This document shows positions 37,179 to 44,080 of a stretch of DNA of 60,806 bases, in pieces. Each line of letters opens with the position of its first letter. Positions within the stretch are counted from its first letter, which is position 1. The translations under genes and the position numbers were made by a program. The DNA is from Clostridia bacterium (lineage in GTDB: Bacteria; Bacillota; Clostridia; Oscillospirales; CAG-382): NCBI GenBank assembly GCA_017429165.1, contig JAFRPL010000016.1, positions 1 to 60,806 on the forward strand. The letters are read 5' to 3'. The notes under the pieces were generated by a model. The model saw nothing but the letters and a program-made list of their open reading frames with translations. It was not told the origin of the DNA and made no database searches.

Positions 37179-37207
37179 TTGCAAATTGCGCGACTATAGT
37201 GTATGAT
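37179..37207 (+). promoter_or_regulatory. Promoter of the LytTR-DUF3021 operon
   Basis: TTGCAA (37179-37184), a 17-base spacer and TATGAT (37202-37207), about 40 bases before the gene. Confidence 0.65.
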
Positions 37208-37247
37208 GATCACAACAGCGCTGAACGATTTGTAAGGAGGTAAATCG

Positions 37248-37694
37248 ATGCTGATCAAGATCATCGAAGATCCCAACGTGGCCCGAACGGAAATCAGAGT
37301 CGTCTGCAGGAAAAGAACGCCGGAACTATACGATGAATTGACCGATCTGGGCGTTATAGCGGATACGTTTGTCGGCAGAATAGGGAACGATATTCATTTT
37401 ATCGAACTTCAGGATATTCTGTATTTTGAAACGGTCGACGACAATATCTTTTTTTACACGGAAAAAGAGGTTTATCAGACAAATCTCAGACTCTATATAA
37501 TAGAAGAAACGCTTGAGAACACTCTCTTCCAGCGGATCTCAAAATCGATCATTGTAAATCTGCGTAAAGTAAGCTGTATTCAACCCGCCGAACACAGCAA
37601 ACTTGTCGCTATACTACGATCGGGAGAAAAACTTATAGTCTCAAGACACTACGTTCACGAAATAAAAGAAAAATTGAGGTGCGGAAATGTATAA
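37248..37694 (+). CDS. LytTR-family DNA-binding regulator
   Basis: 148 residues. A short N-terminal part (about 50) lacks a receiver domain; the C-terminal LytTR domain has the pattern IHFIELQDILYFETVDDNIFF (split), LEETL-like helices, FQRISKSIIVNLRKVSCIQP and SRHYVHEIKEKL. Stand-alone LytTR proteins paired with a DUF3021 membrane protein are common in Firmicutes and thought to be membrane-controlled regulators. It has an ideal AAGGAGG site and overlaps the next gene by eight bases. Confidence 0.88.
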   Translation: MLIKIIEDPNVARTEIRVVCRKRTPELYDELTDLGVIADTFVGRIGNDIHFIELQDILYFETVDDNIFFYTEKEVYQTNLRLYIIEETLENTLFQRISKSIIVNLRKVSCIQPAEHSKLVAILRSGEKLIVSRHYVHEIKEKLRCGNV

Positions 37695-38121
37695 AAGATT
37701 TTTTACTCTTTTTGCGTACTATTTTAGTTTTGGAGTCATTATAGCGACGCTTTTTGATTTTTTGCTTCCAAGAATAGAAATAGACCGCAGGTGGATAGTC
37801 ATCTTATTTGCCTTGTGTCTGTTTAACGCATACTATTGGTTTGTTGTTATTGATAGAATCGATATCGGTAAAGTTCGATGGGCAAAGATCGCCGGTCTTT
37901 GTATCGGAAACGCATTGATCACATACGGTCTGGTGTTGGCTTTCGGCTTTATAAAAAACTTGCAGACATGGGCGCTGATCGTCATACCCGCCGGGCTTGC
38001 GGCGTACGGTTTTATATGTATCGTATTGATAGTGTGGTTCGTAAAAGCCGCAAAAAAACATGATTTGGCAGAAATTAACGAACGGCTCAAAAGTCAATCA
38101 AAAGAGGACGATATGAAATAA
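37687..38121 (+). CDS. DUF3021-like membrane protein, partner of LytTR
   Basis: 144 residues with four membrane segments (FFTLFAYYFSFGVIIATLFD; WIVILFALCLFNAYYWFVV; IAGLCIGNALITYGLVLAF; LIVIPAGLAAYGFICIVLIV) and a charged C-terminal tail. The size, topology and overlap with a LytTR gene match DUF3021 proteins, which are believed to sequester or control their LytTR partner at the membrane. That role is inference from family pairing. Confidence 0.78.
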   Translation: MYKRFFTLFAYYFSFGVIIATLFDFLLPRIEIDRRWIVILFALCLFNAYYWFVVIDRIDIGKVRWAKIAGLCIGNALITYGLVLAFGFIKNLQTWALIVIPAGLAAYGFICIVLIVWFVKAAKKHDLAEINERLKSQSKEDDMK

Positions 38122-38210
38122 AAGCACATTTTACGGTACGATTTGAAGAGATATGACGTTAAACCCGCGTGTACGTATAGAAAAAAGTTTGGCAATATGT
38201 TGAAAAACTC

Positions 38211-38239
38211 TTGAATTTCATCACCCGGTCTGTTATAAT
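38211..38239 (+). promoter_or_regulatory. Promoter of the tRNA-Leu locus
   Basis: TTGAAT (38211-38216), a 17-base spacer and TATAAT (38234-38239) with an extended TG at 38231-38232. It lies 13 bases before the truncated tRNA; no equally good promoter precedes the intact copy. Confidence 0.78.
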
Positions 38240-38251
38240 ACATATCCGCAG

Positions 38252-38293
38252 GCCGGTGTGATGGAATTGGCAGACGTGACGGACTCAAAATCC
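38252..38293 (+). pseudogene. Truncated tRNA-Leu (5' half only)
   Basis: The first 42 bases match the 5' half of the intact tRNA-Leu at 38466 almost base for base (acceptor strand GCCGGTG, D-arm GATGGAATTGGCAGACG, anticodon loop CTCAAAA with CAA). Identity stops just after TCAAAATCC; the variable arm, T-arm and 3' acceptor strand are missing. This looks like a recombination scar at the anticodon stem. Confidence 0.85.
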
Positions 38294-38373
38294 TATTCGC
38301 CGTTTCCCGCGTCCGGAGCCGGAAACCCTTGATTTTACTGGGTTTTTGAAAATCAAAAAACACGGTTTTTTCG

Positions 38374-38397
38374 AAATCGACCTCCAAATCGACCTCC
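38374..38397 (+). repeat. Two tandem 12-base repeats in the tRNA scar
   Basis: AAATCGACCTCC occurs twice back to back (38374-38385 and 38386-38397). The same pair, slightly changed, lies between the intact tRNA-Leu and the integrase at 38631-38654. Tandem short repeats near an integrase are typical arm-type binding sites; this role is inferred. Confidence 0.7.
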
Positions 38398-38465
38398 GAT
38401 TTCCACGGTCCGTTTTTTGAGGCGATTCGGTTTTCACGATGACCACAACTTAATAACGCATACTT

Positions 38466-38552
38466 GCCGGTGTGATGGAATTGGCAGACGTACTGGATTC
38501 AAAATCCAGCGGTGGCAACACCGTGCGGGTTCGACCCCCGCCACCGGCACCA
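38466..38552 (+). tRNA. tRNA-Leu (anticodon CAA)
   Basis: A complete class II tRNA: acceptor stem GCCGGTG/CACCGGC, D-arm with GGAATTGGCAGA, anticodon stem CTGGA/TCCAG around TTCAAAA (anticodon CAA), variable arm GGTGGCAACACC, T-loop GGTTCGACCCC, discriminator A and an encoded CCA. It is the apparent attachment site of the element whose integrase faces it. Confidence 0.95.
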
Positions 38553-38553
38553 T

Positions 38554-38593
38554 CCCGAAAGCCTTGATTTTACAGGGCTTTCGGGACTTTTTT
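38554..38593 (+). terminator. Terminator of tRNA-Leu
   Basis: CCCGAAAGCC pairs with GGCTTTCGGG (perfect ten-base stem, twelve-base loop) and is followed by six T. A decayed relative of this hairpin (around CTTGATTTTAC, 38328-38338) follows the truncated tRNA. Confidence 0.85.
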
Positions 38594-38630
38594 ATGCTGA
38601 TAGCGGGAACCCGATTTCGATATTTCCGGT

Positions 38631-38654
38631 CTTCCGACCTCCAAATCGACCTCG
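38631..38654 (+). repeat. 12-base direct repeats next to the integrase (candidate arm sites)
   Basis: CTTCCGACCTCC and AAATCGACCTCG, in tandem just outside the integrase stop codon, match the pair in the scar at 38374. Their position between attachment site and integrase fits binding sites for the integrase N-terminal domain. Confidence 0.6.
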
Positions 38655-38659
38655 CGCTC

Positions 38660-39853
38660 TTATTCCGGGAAGAAACCCATGATCGCCTGCGCGGACGCCA
38701 CCTTGGAATTGAAGTCAAGATGCGTGTAAATGTTGCTCGTCGTGGAAATGTCGCTGTGACCGAGCCACTCCTGAATATCCTTCAGCGCCACGCCGTTGGC
38801 ATAAAGCAGAGTCGCGCAAGAATGACGCAGATCGTGGAAGCGGATGCGGCGCATCCCGTGATTTTCAAGAAACGCCGGGAACGCCTGCGTCAGATAGCCG
38901 GGCTTCACACGTTCGCCCATCGGATTGACGTAGATATAATCCTCGTAATCGTAGTTGTAGCAATCCCCGCAGAGTTTCTTATTCAGATCCTGCTGCTGCT
39001 TCATAAGATGCAGAAGCTTTTCAAACGGAGGCACCAACGGCAGACTACGGTTTGAAGACTGCGTCTTTGTGCGATCCTTTTCAATGATCGTGCTTTTGCC
39101 GTCGATACGCGCCTGCGTGACCGTGTGACGAATCGAGATCGTTTTGTTATCAAAGTCGATAGCGTCCCACTTCAGCCCGACCGCTTCGCCCCGTCTCAGA
39201 CCGTAAAACGCCGCGAGGATCACGCCGAGTTCCAGATCGGTACCCTTGACCGCTTTGAAAAGCGCGTCAAGTTCAGCCTGGTTGTACGGCTTTGATTCAA
39301 ACCTGATTTTCTTCGGGCGCTGGATCTTATCGGCGGGGTTGCTGTCGATCTGTCCGGTCTTATAAGCGTACTGAAGCGCCTTGCGGATGTTGGCGTGACG
39401 GTGGATCACCGTGTTTGCGGAAACGCCGCACACCTTCATTTCATAGGTGTAGTAATCCTGAATGTGTTTGGGCGTGACGTCCTGCAAAAGCAGATTCGGA
39501 AATCTGCCGTCGAAATACGGGATGATCTTGTTTTTGACCGTCATTTCATAAGCTGCAAACGTCGTCGCTTCAACGCTCGTTTTCATCATATCAAGCCAGT
39601 CGATAAGAAAATCAGTAAACCGCACCTTGTCCGGCAGGATCGTCATACCGCTGCTTTTACAGCGAACGCGGTATTTCAATTTTTCCTCCATTTCTTCGCG
39701 GGCTTGTACGAGCATCGCCTCCGCCCGCTTTTTGTTGCCCTTTACGGGCAGTTTCGTGGAACGGGACGGCGTCTGCCGCTTCCCGTTCTCATCGATATAA
39801 CTCAAGACGATATGATAATATCCGTCTTTTTCTCGCAGATGTCCTGCTACCAT
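38660..39853 (-). CDS. Tyrosine-type site-specific integrase
   Basis: 397 residues. The N-terminus (MVAGHLREKDGYYHIVLSYI) fits an arm-DNA-binding domain, a SAM-like core-binding domain lies at about 75-165, and the catalytic domain has R in AAFYGLRRGEAVGLKW, HDLRHSCATLL (H-x-x-R), LGHSDISTTSNIYTHL (H and the nucleophile Tyr). It is of the Tn916/phage type and would integrate the element at the adjacent tRNA-Leu. An AAGGAG site lies upstream. The catalytic residues are intact, so it may be active. Confidence 0.95.
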   Translation of the reverse strand: MVAGHLREKDGYYHIVLSYIDENGKRQTPSRSTKLPVKGNKKRAEAMLVQAREEMEEKLKYRVRCKSSGMTILPDKVRFTDFLIDWLDMMKTSVEATTFAAYEMTVKNKIIPYFDGRFPNLLLQDVTPKHIQDYYTYEMKVCGVSANTVIHRHANIRKALQYAYKTGQIDSNPADKIQRPKKIRFESKPYNQAELDALFKAVKGTDLELGVILAAFYGLRRGEAVGLKWDAIDFDNKTISIRHTVTQARIDGKSTIIEKDRTKTQSSNRSLPLVPPFEKLLHLMKQQQDLNKKLCGDCYNYDYEDYIYVNPMGERVKPGYLTQAFPAFLENHGMRRIRFHDLRHSCATLLYANGVALKDIQEWLGHSDISTTSNIYTHLDFNSKVASAQAIMGFFPE

Positions 39854-39945
39854 AATAATGAACTCCTTTCGTGCAGCTTGTATTCATCTGCCATCGACGC
39901 GGACAGTATAGCACCTGTCCGCGCCGACGGCAAGTGTGCGAGGTT

Positions 39946-40173
39946 TTACACACCGGATTTTTCGAGGTCGGTCATATATTCGATAACGAAAACCTTTGGG
40001 ATCCTGTACTCTCTGCCTACGTGCAGACTCTTGATGGTCCCCTTTTTCAAAAGCCGGTACACCGTTTTTACGCTGACGCCGCCGAGCATTTTGCCGAGCT
40101 GCTCCGCGTCGACGATATCCGGATACTCCGTGAACATCATCTTATACAAATCTTTTATTTCTGCCTTCGTCAC
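39946..40173 (-). CDS. Excisionase-like helix-turn-helix protein
   Basis: 75 residues from the GTG at 40173, supported by a GAGGGGGT site; a longer frame to 40212 has none. The core YPDIVDAEQLGKMLGGVSVK followed by TVYRLLKKGTIKSLHVGREYRIPK is the MerR-like winged helix of excisionases. It sits directly upstream of the integrase in the same direction and probably controls the direction of recombination. Confidence 0.85.
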   Translation of the reverse strand: MTKAEIKDLYKMMFTEYPDIVDAEQLGKMLGGVSVKTVYRLLKKGTIKSLHVGREYRIPKVFVIEYMTDLEKSGV

Positions 40174-40305
40174 AGAAGACCACCCCCTCTGACCGCTTTT
40201 TTGCCGAAGCAAAGAACCCTGTTGACACGAATAAATGAAATCTGTTCTTCCCCGGCTCCGATAAACGGAACCGCTTTTTTCATAAACACACCTTTTTAAC
40301 CTTTC

Positions 40306-41250
40306 TTATCTTGCGTTTTCTCTCTGCTTGCGCAGATATTTCTGATACCATTCGAGAGCTTTGAAAACATAATCCTCCTGCTGCTCGTGGGAACAATTCT
40401 TCGGGATCAAACCTTCCAGACGTTCAGCCGGGATCGAAAGCTTTTTCCGTTGGTTGGATTCCGGATCCCGCATAATAATACTGATGGCGTTATAGTCAAG
40501 TTTGCCTTCCTCAAACGCTTTGTGCATCCTGATCGTTTGGCTGTGCGACGGGAACGACTCGGTCTCGTCGATCAGATCCACAACGTCCCGCTGTGCCTCT
40601 TCGTCGAGATACGAAAGCTCCACGGCGGGGTTGATCTTGATCTTTCCCTCATCCACAAACTTCTGAAGCTCGGGGGTCAGATAAGTCAGACGGATAAATC
40701 GCGCGATCTGCCGCGGGCTGTCGTTTACAGAGGCCGCTAATTCATCTCTCGAATTCACCGGCTTTAACTTTTGGCCAAGTGGGCTGGATTTCAAGTCGGT
40801 GCGTTTTCCCTGACGGTTCATAGCATCCAGCCGCATCTTGTAAGCCTTTCCTTTGTCGCAAGGTGAGATCTGTGACCGCTGACTGTTGCTGTCCACCATC
40901 AGGATGATCGCCTCGTCCCGGCTGATATCAACCACTTCACACCTCATCGAAAGCAATCCCAACTTTTCGCAGGCGCGTTTGCGGCGGTGTCCCGAGATCA
41001 TTTCGTACCTCCCGTTTTCCTTTCTGCGGATTAATGCAGGCGTAATGACGCCCCGATCTCTGATCGACTCCTCCAATTCCTTAAGGTCTTCGTCGTCCAG
41101 CACCCGATAAGGATGCTCCGGGAAATCGTCGATCTCCGACAGCGGAACGTCGTAGATCTTCGGCAGCCGGTTCTCCTTGCGCTCCTCGTCGGTCATGAAC
41201 AGTTCATCGTAATAGTTCATTCCGAGATCAATCTTTTTAACTTTACTCAT
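40306..41250 (-). CDS. ParB/Spo0J-like partition or regulatory protein
   Basis: 314 residues. The N-terminal ParB nuclease-like (CTP-binding) fold has VPLSEIDDFPEHPYRVLDDE, LEESIRDRGVITPALIRRK and the EMISGHRRKRACEKLGL box. A helix-turn-helix follows (NDSPRQIARFIRLTYLTPEL). There is no ParA partner in the window, so it may act as a transcription factor or in element maintenance rather than in partition. Its start overlaps the preceding gene by four bases. Confidence 0.9.
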   Translation of the reverse strand: MSKVKKIDLGMNYYDELFMTDEERKENRLPKIYDVPLSEIDDFPEHPYRVLDDEDLKELEESIRDRGVITPALIRRKENGRYEMISGHRRKRACEKLGLLSMRCEVVDISRDEAIILMVDSNSQRSQISPCDKGKAYKMRLDAMNRQGKRTDLKSSPLGQKLKPVNSRDELAASVNDSPRQIARFIRLTYLTPELQKFVDEGKIKINPAVELSYLDEEAQRDVVDLIDETESFPSHSQTIRMHKAFEEGKLDYNAISIIMRDPESNQRKKLSIPAERLEGLIPKNCSHEQQEDYVFKALEWYQKYLRKQRENAR

Positions 41251-41621
41251 TTTTCAATCTCCTTTTCCTTGTTTTTCATTTTGTACTCCGCTTCGGTGTC
41301 AATACCGCATACGGCGATATAGATCATCGCGCGTTTTACGAGCTGGATATACTGGTCAAAAGATTTATAGCGCCAGAACAACTCGGTTTTCACCTCGTCC
41401 GATATTTTTTTAGACATAAACGCGGCGTTGACGGAAATCTTACCAAGCTGATGAAACACGTCGTTAATACCTTCAGGAGGATATTCACGAAGCGTGTCGC
41501 CCTGAAGCATTTTTATAAGCGCCGTCTTTTCGGTGTGCCGACACGCTTTTACCATCTGAAGAAACCGCCCTTTCTCTTCGGCGGTAACTTTGACTTGAAC
41601 GTAGTGATCGCTTGTTCTCAT
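41247..41621 (-). CDS. MobC-like accessory protein
   Basis: 124 residues. The N-terminal MRTSDHYVQVKVTAEEKGRF looks like a ribbon-helix-helix opening, and FHQLGKISVNAAFMSKK resembles the central segment of MobC-type relaxosome proteins. The rest is helical and charged. It overlaps both neighbours by four bases, in an operon with a second MobC-like gene and parB. Family assignment is by pattern and context. Confidence 0.55.
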   Translation of the reverse strand: MRTSDHYVQVKVTAEEKGRFLQMVKACRHTEKTALIKMLQGDTLREYPPEGINDVFHQLGKISVNAAFMSKKISDEVKTELFWRYKSFDQYIQLVKRAMIYIAVCGIDTEAEYKMKNKEKEIEK

Positions 41622-41965
41622 CTTCCGTCACCTCCGTTTTCAAGATGCGCCGTATGCTCGCGGAGATCCTTCAGAAACAGATCGGCTGTTTTCTTGATTT
41701 CAATCAAGATCCTGTCGATCTCATCACAGTCAATCTCACCGGTCGTGTTTATCCGCTTCAATCGCTCATTGAGGTTTCTTCCGAGACGGCGAAACTCTGA
41801 CGCATAAAGCGCGTAATCAACATCAGTTGCCGGGATGACTTCTGTTTCACTCATCAGTTTCCGAATATACGCCGAGCGGTTCAGCCCTGCTGCTTTTGCT
41901 TTTTTGTCGACTAATGCGAGCTCATCGTCGTCAAGCCAGAACTTGATTCTTTCCGTTCTTTTCAA
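41618..41965 (-). CDS. MobC-like plasmid mobilization relaxosome protein
   Basis: 115 residues: a ribbon-helix-helix N-terminus (RIKFWLDDDELALVDKKAKA, AGLNRSAYIRKLM) and a C-terminal helical part with FRRLGRNLNERLKRIN, the typical MobC region. Such proteins bind oriT and help the relaxase nick DNA. Start is a TTG at 41965 after an AGGAGG site. No relaxase gene follows, which is unusual. Confidence 0.75.
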   Translation of the reverse strand: MKRTERIKFWLDDDELALVDKKAKAAGLNRSAYIRKLMSETEVIPATDVDYALYASEFRRLGRNLNERLKRINTTGEIDCDEIDRILIEIKKTADLFLKDLREHTAHLENGGDGR

Positions 41966-42031
41966 AATGACTTCCTCCTTTGTGATCTCTTTTCTTTAAG
42001 GGTTTCAGGGATTTGCCCTGACAAGTGCGGG

Positions 42032-42160
42032 CGGGTGCGTGCACCCGAAGGCGATGCTTGCTGAGCCGACGCCAAGCTGACTTTGGACGTGGAAGTCCAA
42101 AGTCGTTGCTTGTGCAGGTGATCCCGCAAGCGGATTCGGTGCACCCGAATCCAGTGCTTG
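42032..42160. repeat. Three hairpin-GCTTG modules
   Basis: In the non-coding gap between the MobC-like gene and the Rep-like gene are three hairpins: CGGGTGC/GCACCCG (42032-42047), GACTTTGGAC/GTCCAAAGTC (42079-42104) and GGATTCGG/CCGAATCC (42132-42152). Each is followed by GCTTG (42056, 42108, 42156), giving a period of about 50 bases. After the first two, CAAGC (42073, 42127) pairs with GCTTG to form a second hairpin. The stems differ in sequence while the layout repeats. Candidate origin of transfer or replication structure. Confidence 0.6.
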
Positions 42161-42240
42161 TTAAACCGCTCCCGCGAGTCGCGGTCAGATCGCCGCCGCA
42201 GGCAGGGGTGACGGCGGTGACGCCGATGACGGGCAATTTG

Positions 42241-43299
42241 CTACATATCATTTTCACCGTCTCCTTCCGTCACCCCGTCACCTTTCCGGAACGTCAGCAG
42301 GCGCGCGGTCTTCGTTTTCTTACTGTCAAAGACGATCCCGGCGGGCTCTAAAATATCGCAGTAATACTTCACGATCTGATTCTTTACCATGGTCGCGGGC
42401 GTGATCGGATCGTTCAGGTTTTCGAGCAGCTCAGTCGCCGTGCCGGTCCATTCCGTGCGGTCGCGCATGAAGTCCACCAGCTGAATGAGAAAGAGCGGCG
42501 CTTTCTCTTTGACGATCTGTTCGCCGTCCTTTCGTTCCACAAACACCCAGCGGAGATTTTCAAACTTCAGCGTGATCTTCTGCATCTCGATGTCGCGTCC
42601 GGTGGCGATGAGTGTCGCCGTCTTCGACTCCCGGCTTTCCTTCTGCAGAACGTAGGAGGTGTCCACCGCGCCCGTGATCCCCGACGATCCCGAGACCTGA
42701 TTGAAGACGTCGCTGTCCTTCTGCTTCCTCAGATGGTGAACGAGAAGGATCGAAACGTTCCGTGAAGCGGCGATCTCCTTCAGCGCGGAAATATCCTCGT
42801 AGTCGTTTGCGTAGATGCCGCCGGAGTTATTGCTTTTCGGCGAACGGATCCTTTGCAGCGTGTCGATGATGACGAGCTTCGTGTCGGGATTGGAGTACAG
42901 ATAGTTTTTCAGTTCTTCCTCAAAACCTCCGCCCAGCGTTCCCGCCGTCACCGCAAAGCGCAGATTCGCCGGCGCCTCGTCCGTCAGCTTCATAAGCCTG
43001 TCCTGGATGCGTTTGAGAGTGTCCTCGAGGCAGAGGTAGAGAACGCCGCATTTCGCGGTGTTCTGCCCGAGGAACGGTTCCCCGGAGGCGATACTGAGCG
43101 CCAGATCGAGCATCAGCCAGCTCTTTCCCACCTTCGGCGCGCCGGAGATCATATTGACCCCTTCCGGCACAAGTCCGTCCACGAGAAAGCAGCTGTTCGG
43201 CAGCGGCTTGTCCATCAGCGTTGCTGCGTCGATGGAATTGAAGCCCTTCATCAGCTCGGCGTACGGGTTGTACACGCCCGTTCCGTTCAGCCCGTTCAT
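42241..43299 (-). CDS. RepA-like AAA/RecA-fold ATPase
   Basis: 352 residues from the ATG at 43299, after a GGGAGGC site. Walker A is MISGAPKVGKSW, Walker B KLVIIDTLQRI, followed by LLVHHLRK and SGSSGITGAVDTSYVLQKE as in RepA-type hexameric helicases. The C-terminal 100 residues look like a winged helix. In integrative and plasmid elements such proteins start or unwind replication. It overlaps the upstream small gene by four bases (ATGA). Confidence 0.8.
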   Translation of the reverse strand: MNGLNGTGVYNPYAELMKGFNSIDAATLMDKPLPNSCFLVDGLVPEGVNMISGAPKVGKSWLMLDLALSIASGEPFLGQNTAKCGVLYLCLEDTLKRIQDRLMKLTDEAPANLRFAVTAGTLGGGFEEELKNYLYSNPDTKLVIIDTLQRIRSPKSNNSGGIYANDYEDISALKEIAASRNVSILLVHHLRKQKDSDVFNQVSGSSGITGAVDTSYVLQKESRESKTATLIATGRDIEMQKITLKFENLRWVFVERKDGEQIVKEKAPLFLIQLVDFMRDRTEWTGTATELLENLNDPITPATMVKNQIVKYYCDILEPAGIVFDSKKTKTARLLTFRKGDGVTEGDGENDM

Positions 43300-43532
43300 C
43301 TGCCTCCCTCCTCGTCGGATCCGAAGAGGCACTTCATCAACTCGTCTCTCCGAATGACGAGTTTGCCGCCGTCCCAATAGGACGGTACCGAGCCGACGTG
43401 TGTCACGCCTTTCGCACGCTTCAGATACCGAAGCTTCTTCGCCCTCCCTCTGTCTGTGGCCGACGCTTCCGGGATGTCAAAAACAATGACGTCGTTTGGC
43501 TTCTTCAGCCCGTTTTTGGAATTTGTTCTCAT
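43296..43532 (-). CDS. Small element protein, possible DNA-binding
   Basis: 78 residues from the ATG at 43532, with an AAGGAG site eight bases upstream. Highly basic (KKLRYLKRAKGVTHVG) with a C-terminal YWDGGKLVIRRDELMKCLFG that resembles the wing of excisionase-type helix-turn-helix folds. No family was firmly recognised. It is the first gene of the rep operon, overlapping the ATPase gene by four bases. Confidence 0.6.
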   Translation of the reverse strand: MRTNSKNGLKKPNDVIVFDIPEASATDRGRAKKLRYLKRAKGVTHVGSVPSYWDGGKLVIRRDELMKCLFGSDEEGGR

Positions 43533-43604
43533 AACAAATCCTCCTTTAATAAATTTACGGATCGCTTCGTATGTAAAAGCCGGACAAACGGGATATGTTT
43601 CAGG

Positions 43605-43639
43605 CGGCAGAAGTGCGTCTTCTGCCGTTGATTTTTTTT
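43605..43639 (+). terminator. Plus-strand terminator without a plus-strand gene
   Basis: CGGCAGAAG (43605-43613) pairs with CTTCTGCCG (43619-43627), followed by GTTGATTTTTTTT-like T-rich DNA. It points right, against the rep operon whose leader it lies in; no coding frame feeds it. It may end an antisense RNA or shield the iteron region. Confidence 0.6.
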
Positions 43640-43857
43640 GCGGAAAATGGGGAGAAAACATGGGGAGAACTCGACTGTTTTTATCAATGTTCAATTGCCG
43701 AAAACCCTTATATTTCAAGGGTTTTCGACGCGCGAAGTTCCAAACAGCACTGGGGATTCTGGATCAGCGTGGCTCCCGTGTATATAGCTGCTCCCCGAGG
43801 AGCAAAACTGTTTTTGAAAACAAAAAAGTCCTTTCCCGATTCAGAGAAAGAACTTCG

Positions 43858-43926
43858 AAGCGAAAGAATGCGAATTTTTAAGCGAAATCTATGCGAAATG
43901 AAGCGAAATTTGTTTCGCATATTTCG
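43858..43926. repeat. Helically phased GCGAAA iteron-like repeats
   Basis: GCGAAA/T words start at 43860, 43870, 43882, 43893 and 43903 (10-12 base spacing), then the inverse TTTCGC at 43913 and ATTTCG at 43921. This is about 330 bases upstream of the rep operon. Phased direct repeats ending in an inverted copy are typical of initiator binding sites. The remaining DNA of the 43533-44080 gap shows only the terminator at 43605, a small GCTCC/GGAGC hairpin near 43792 and a promoter at 44021. Confidence 0.6.
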
Positions 43927-44020
43927 TTTATCGGCTTCCGCAAACAGGTTGCCGGAAAAGCGTGTCAAGAAAAGTGCGGTGATTCAGCGAAAAAGTTCAT
44001 GGAAAAGTGTAAATTATATC

Positions 44021-44049
44021 TTGATTTCTCCGTGGATTTGTGCTATGAT
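44021..44049 (+). promoter_or_regulatory. Promoter of the DUF4143 ATPase gene
   Basis: TTGATT (44021-44026), a 17-base spacer and TATGAT (44044-44049), about 30 bases before the gene. Confidence 0.65.
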
Positions 44050-44080
44050 AATACCATCGAGAATTATGGGAGGATGAAAA

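Noticed and set aside
42032..42160. CRISPR array
   Set aside because: The three modules share layout but not repeat sequence, and no cas gene is near.
38240..43700. A complete prophage
   Set aside because: No capsid, portal, terminase or tail genes; the content is that of a small integrative element.
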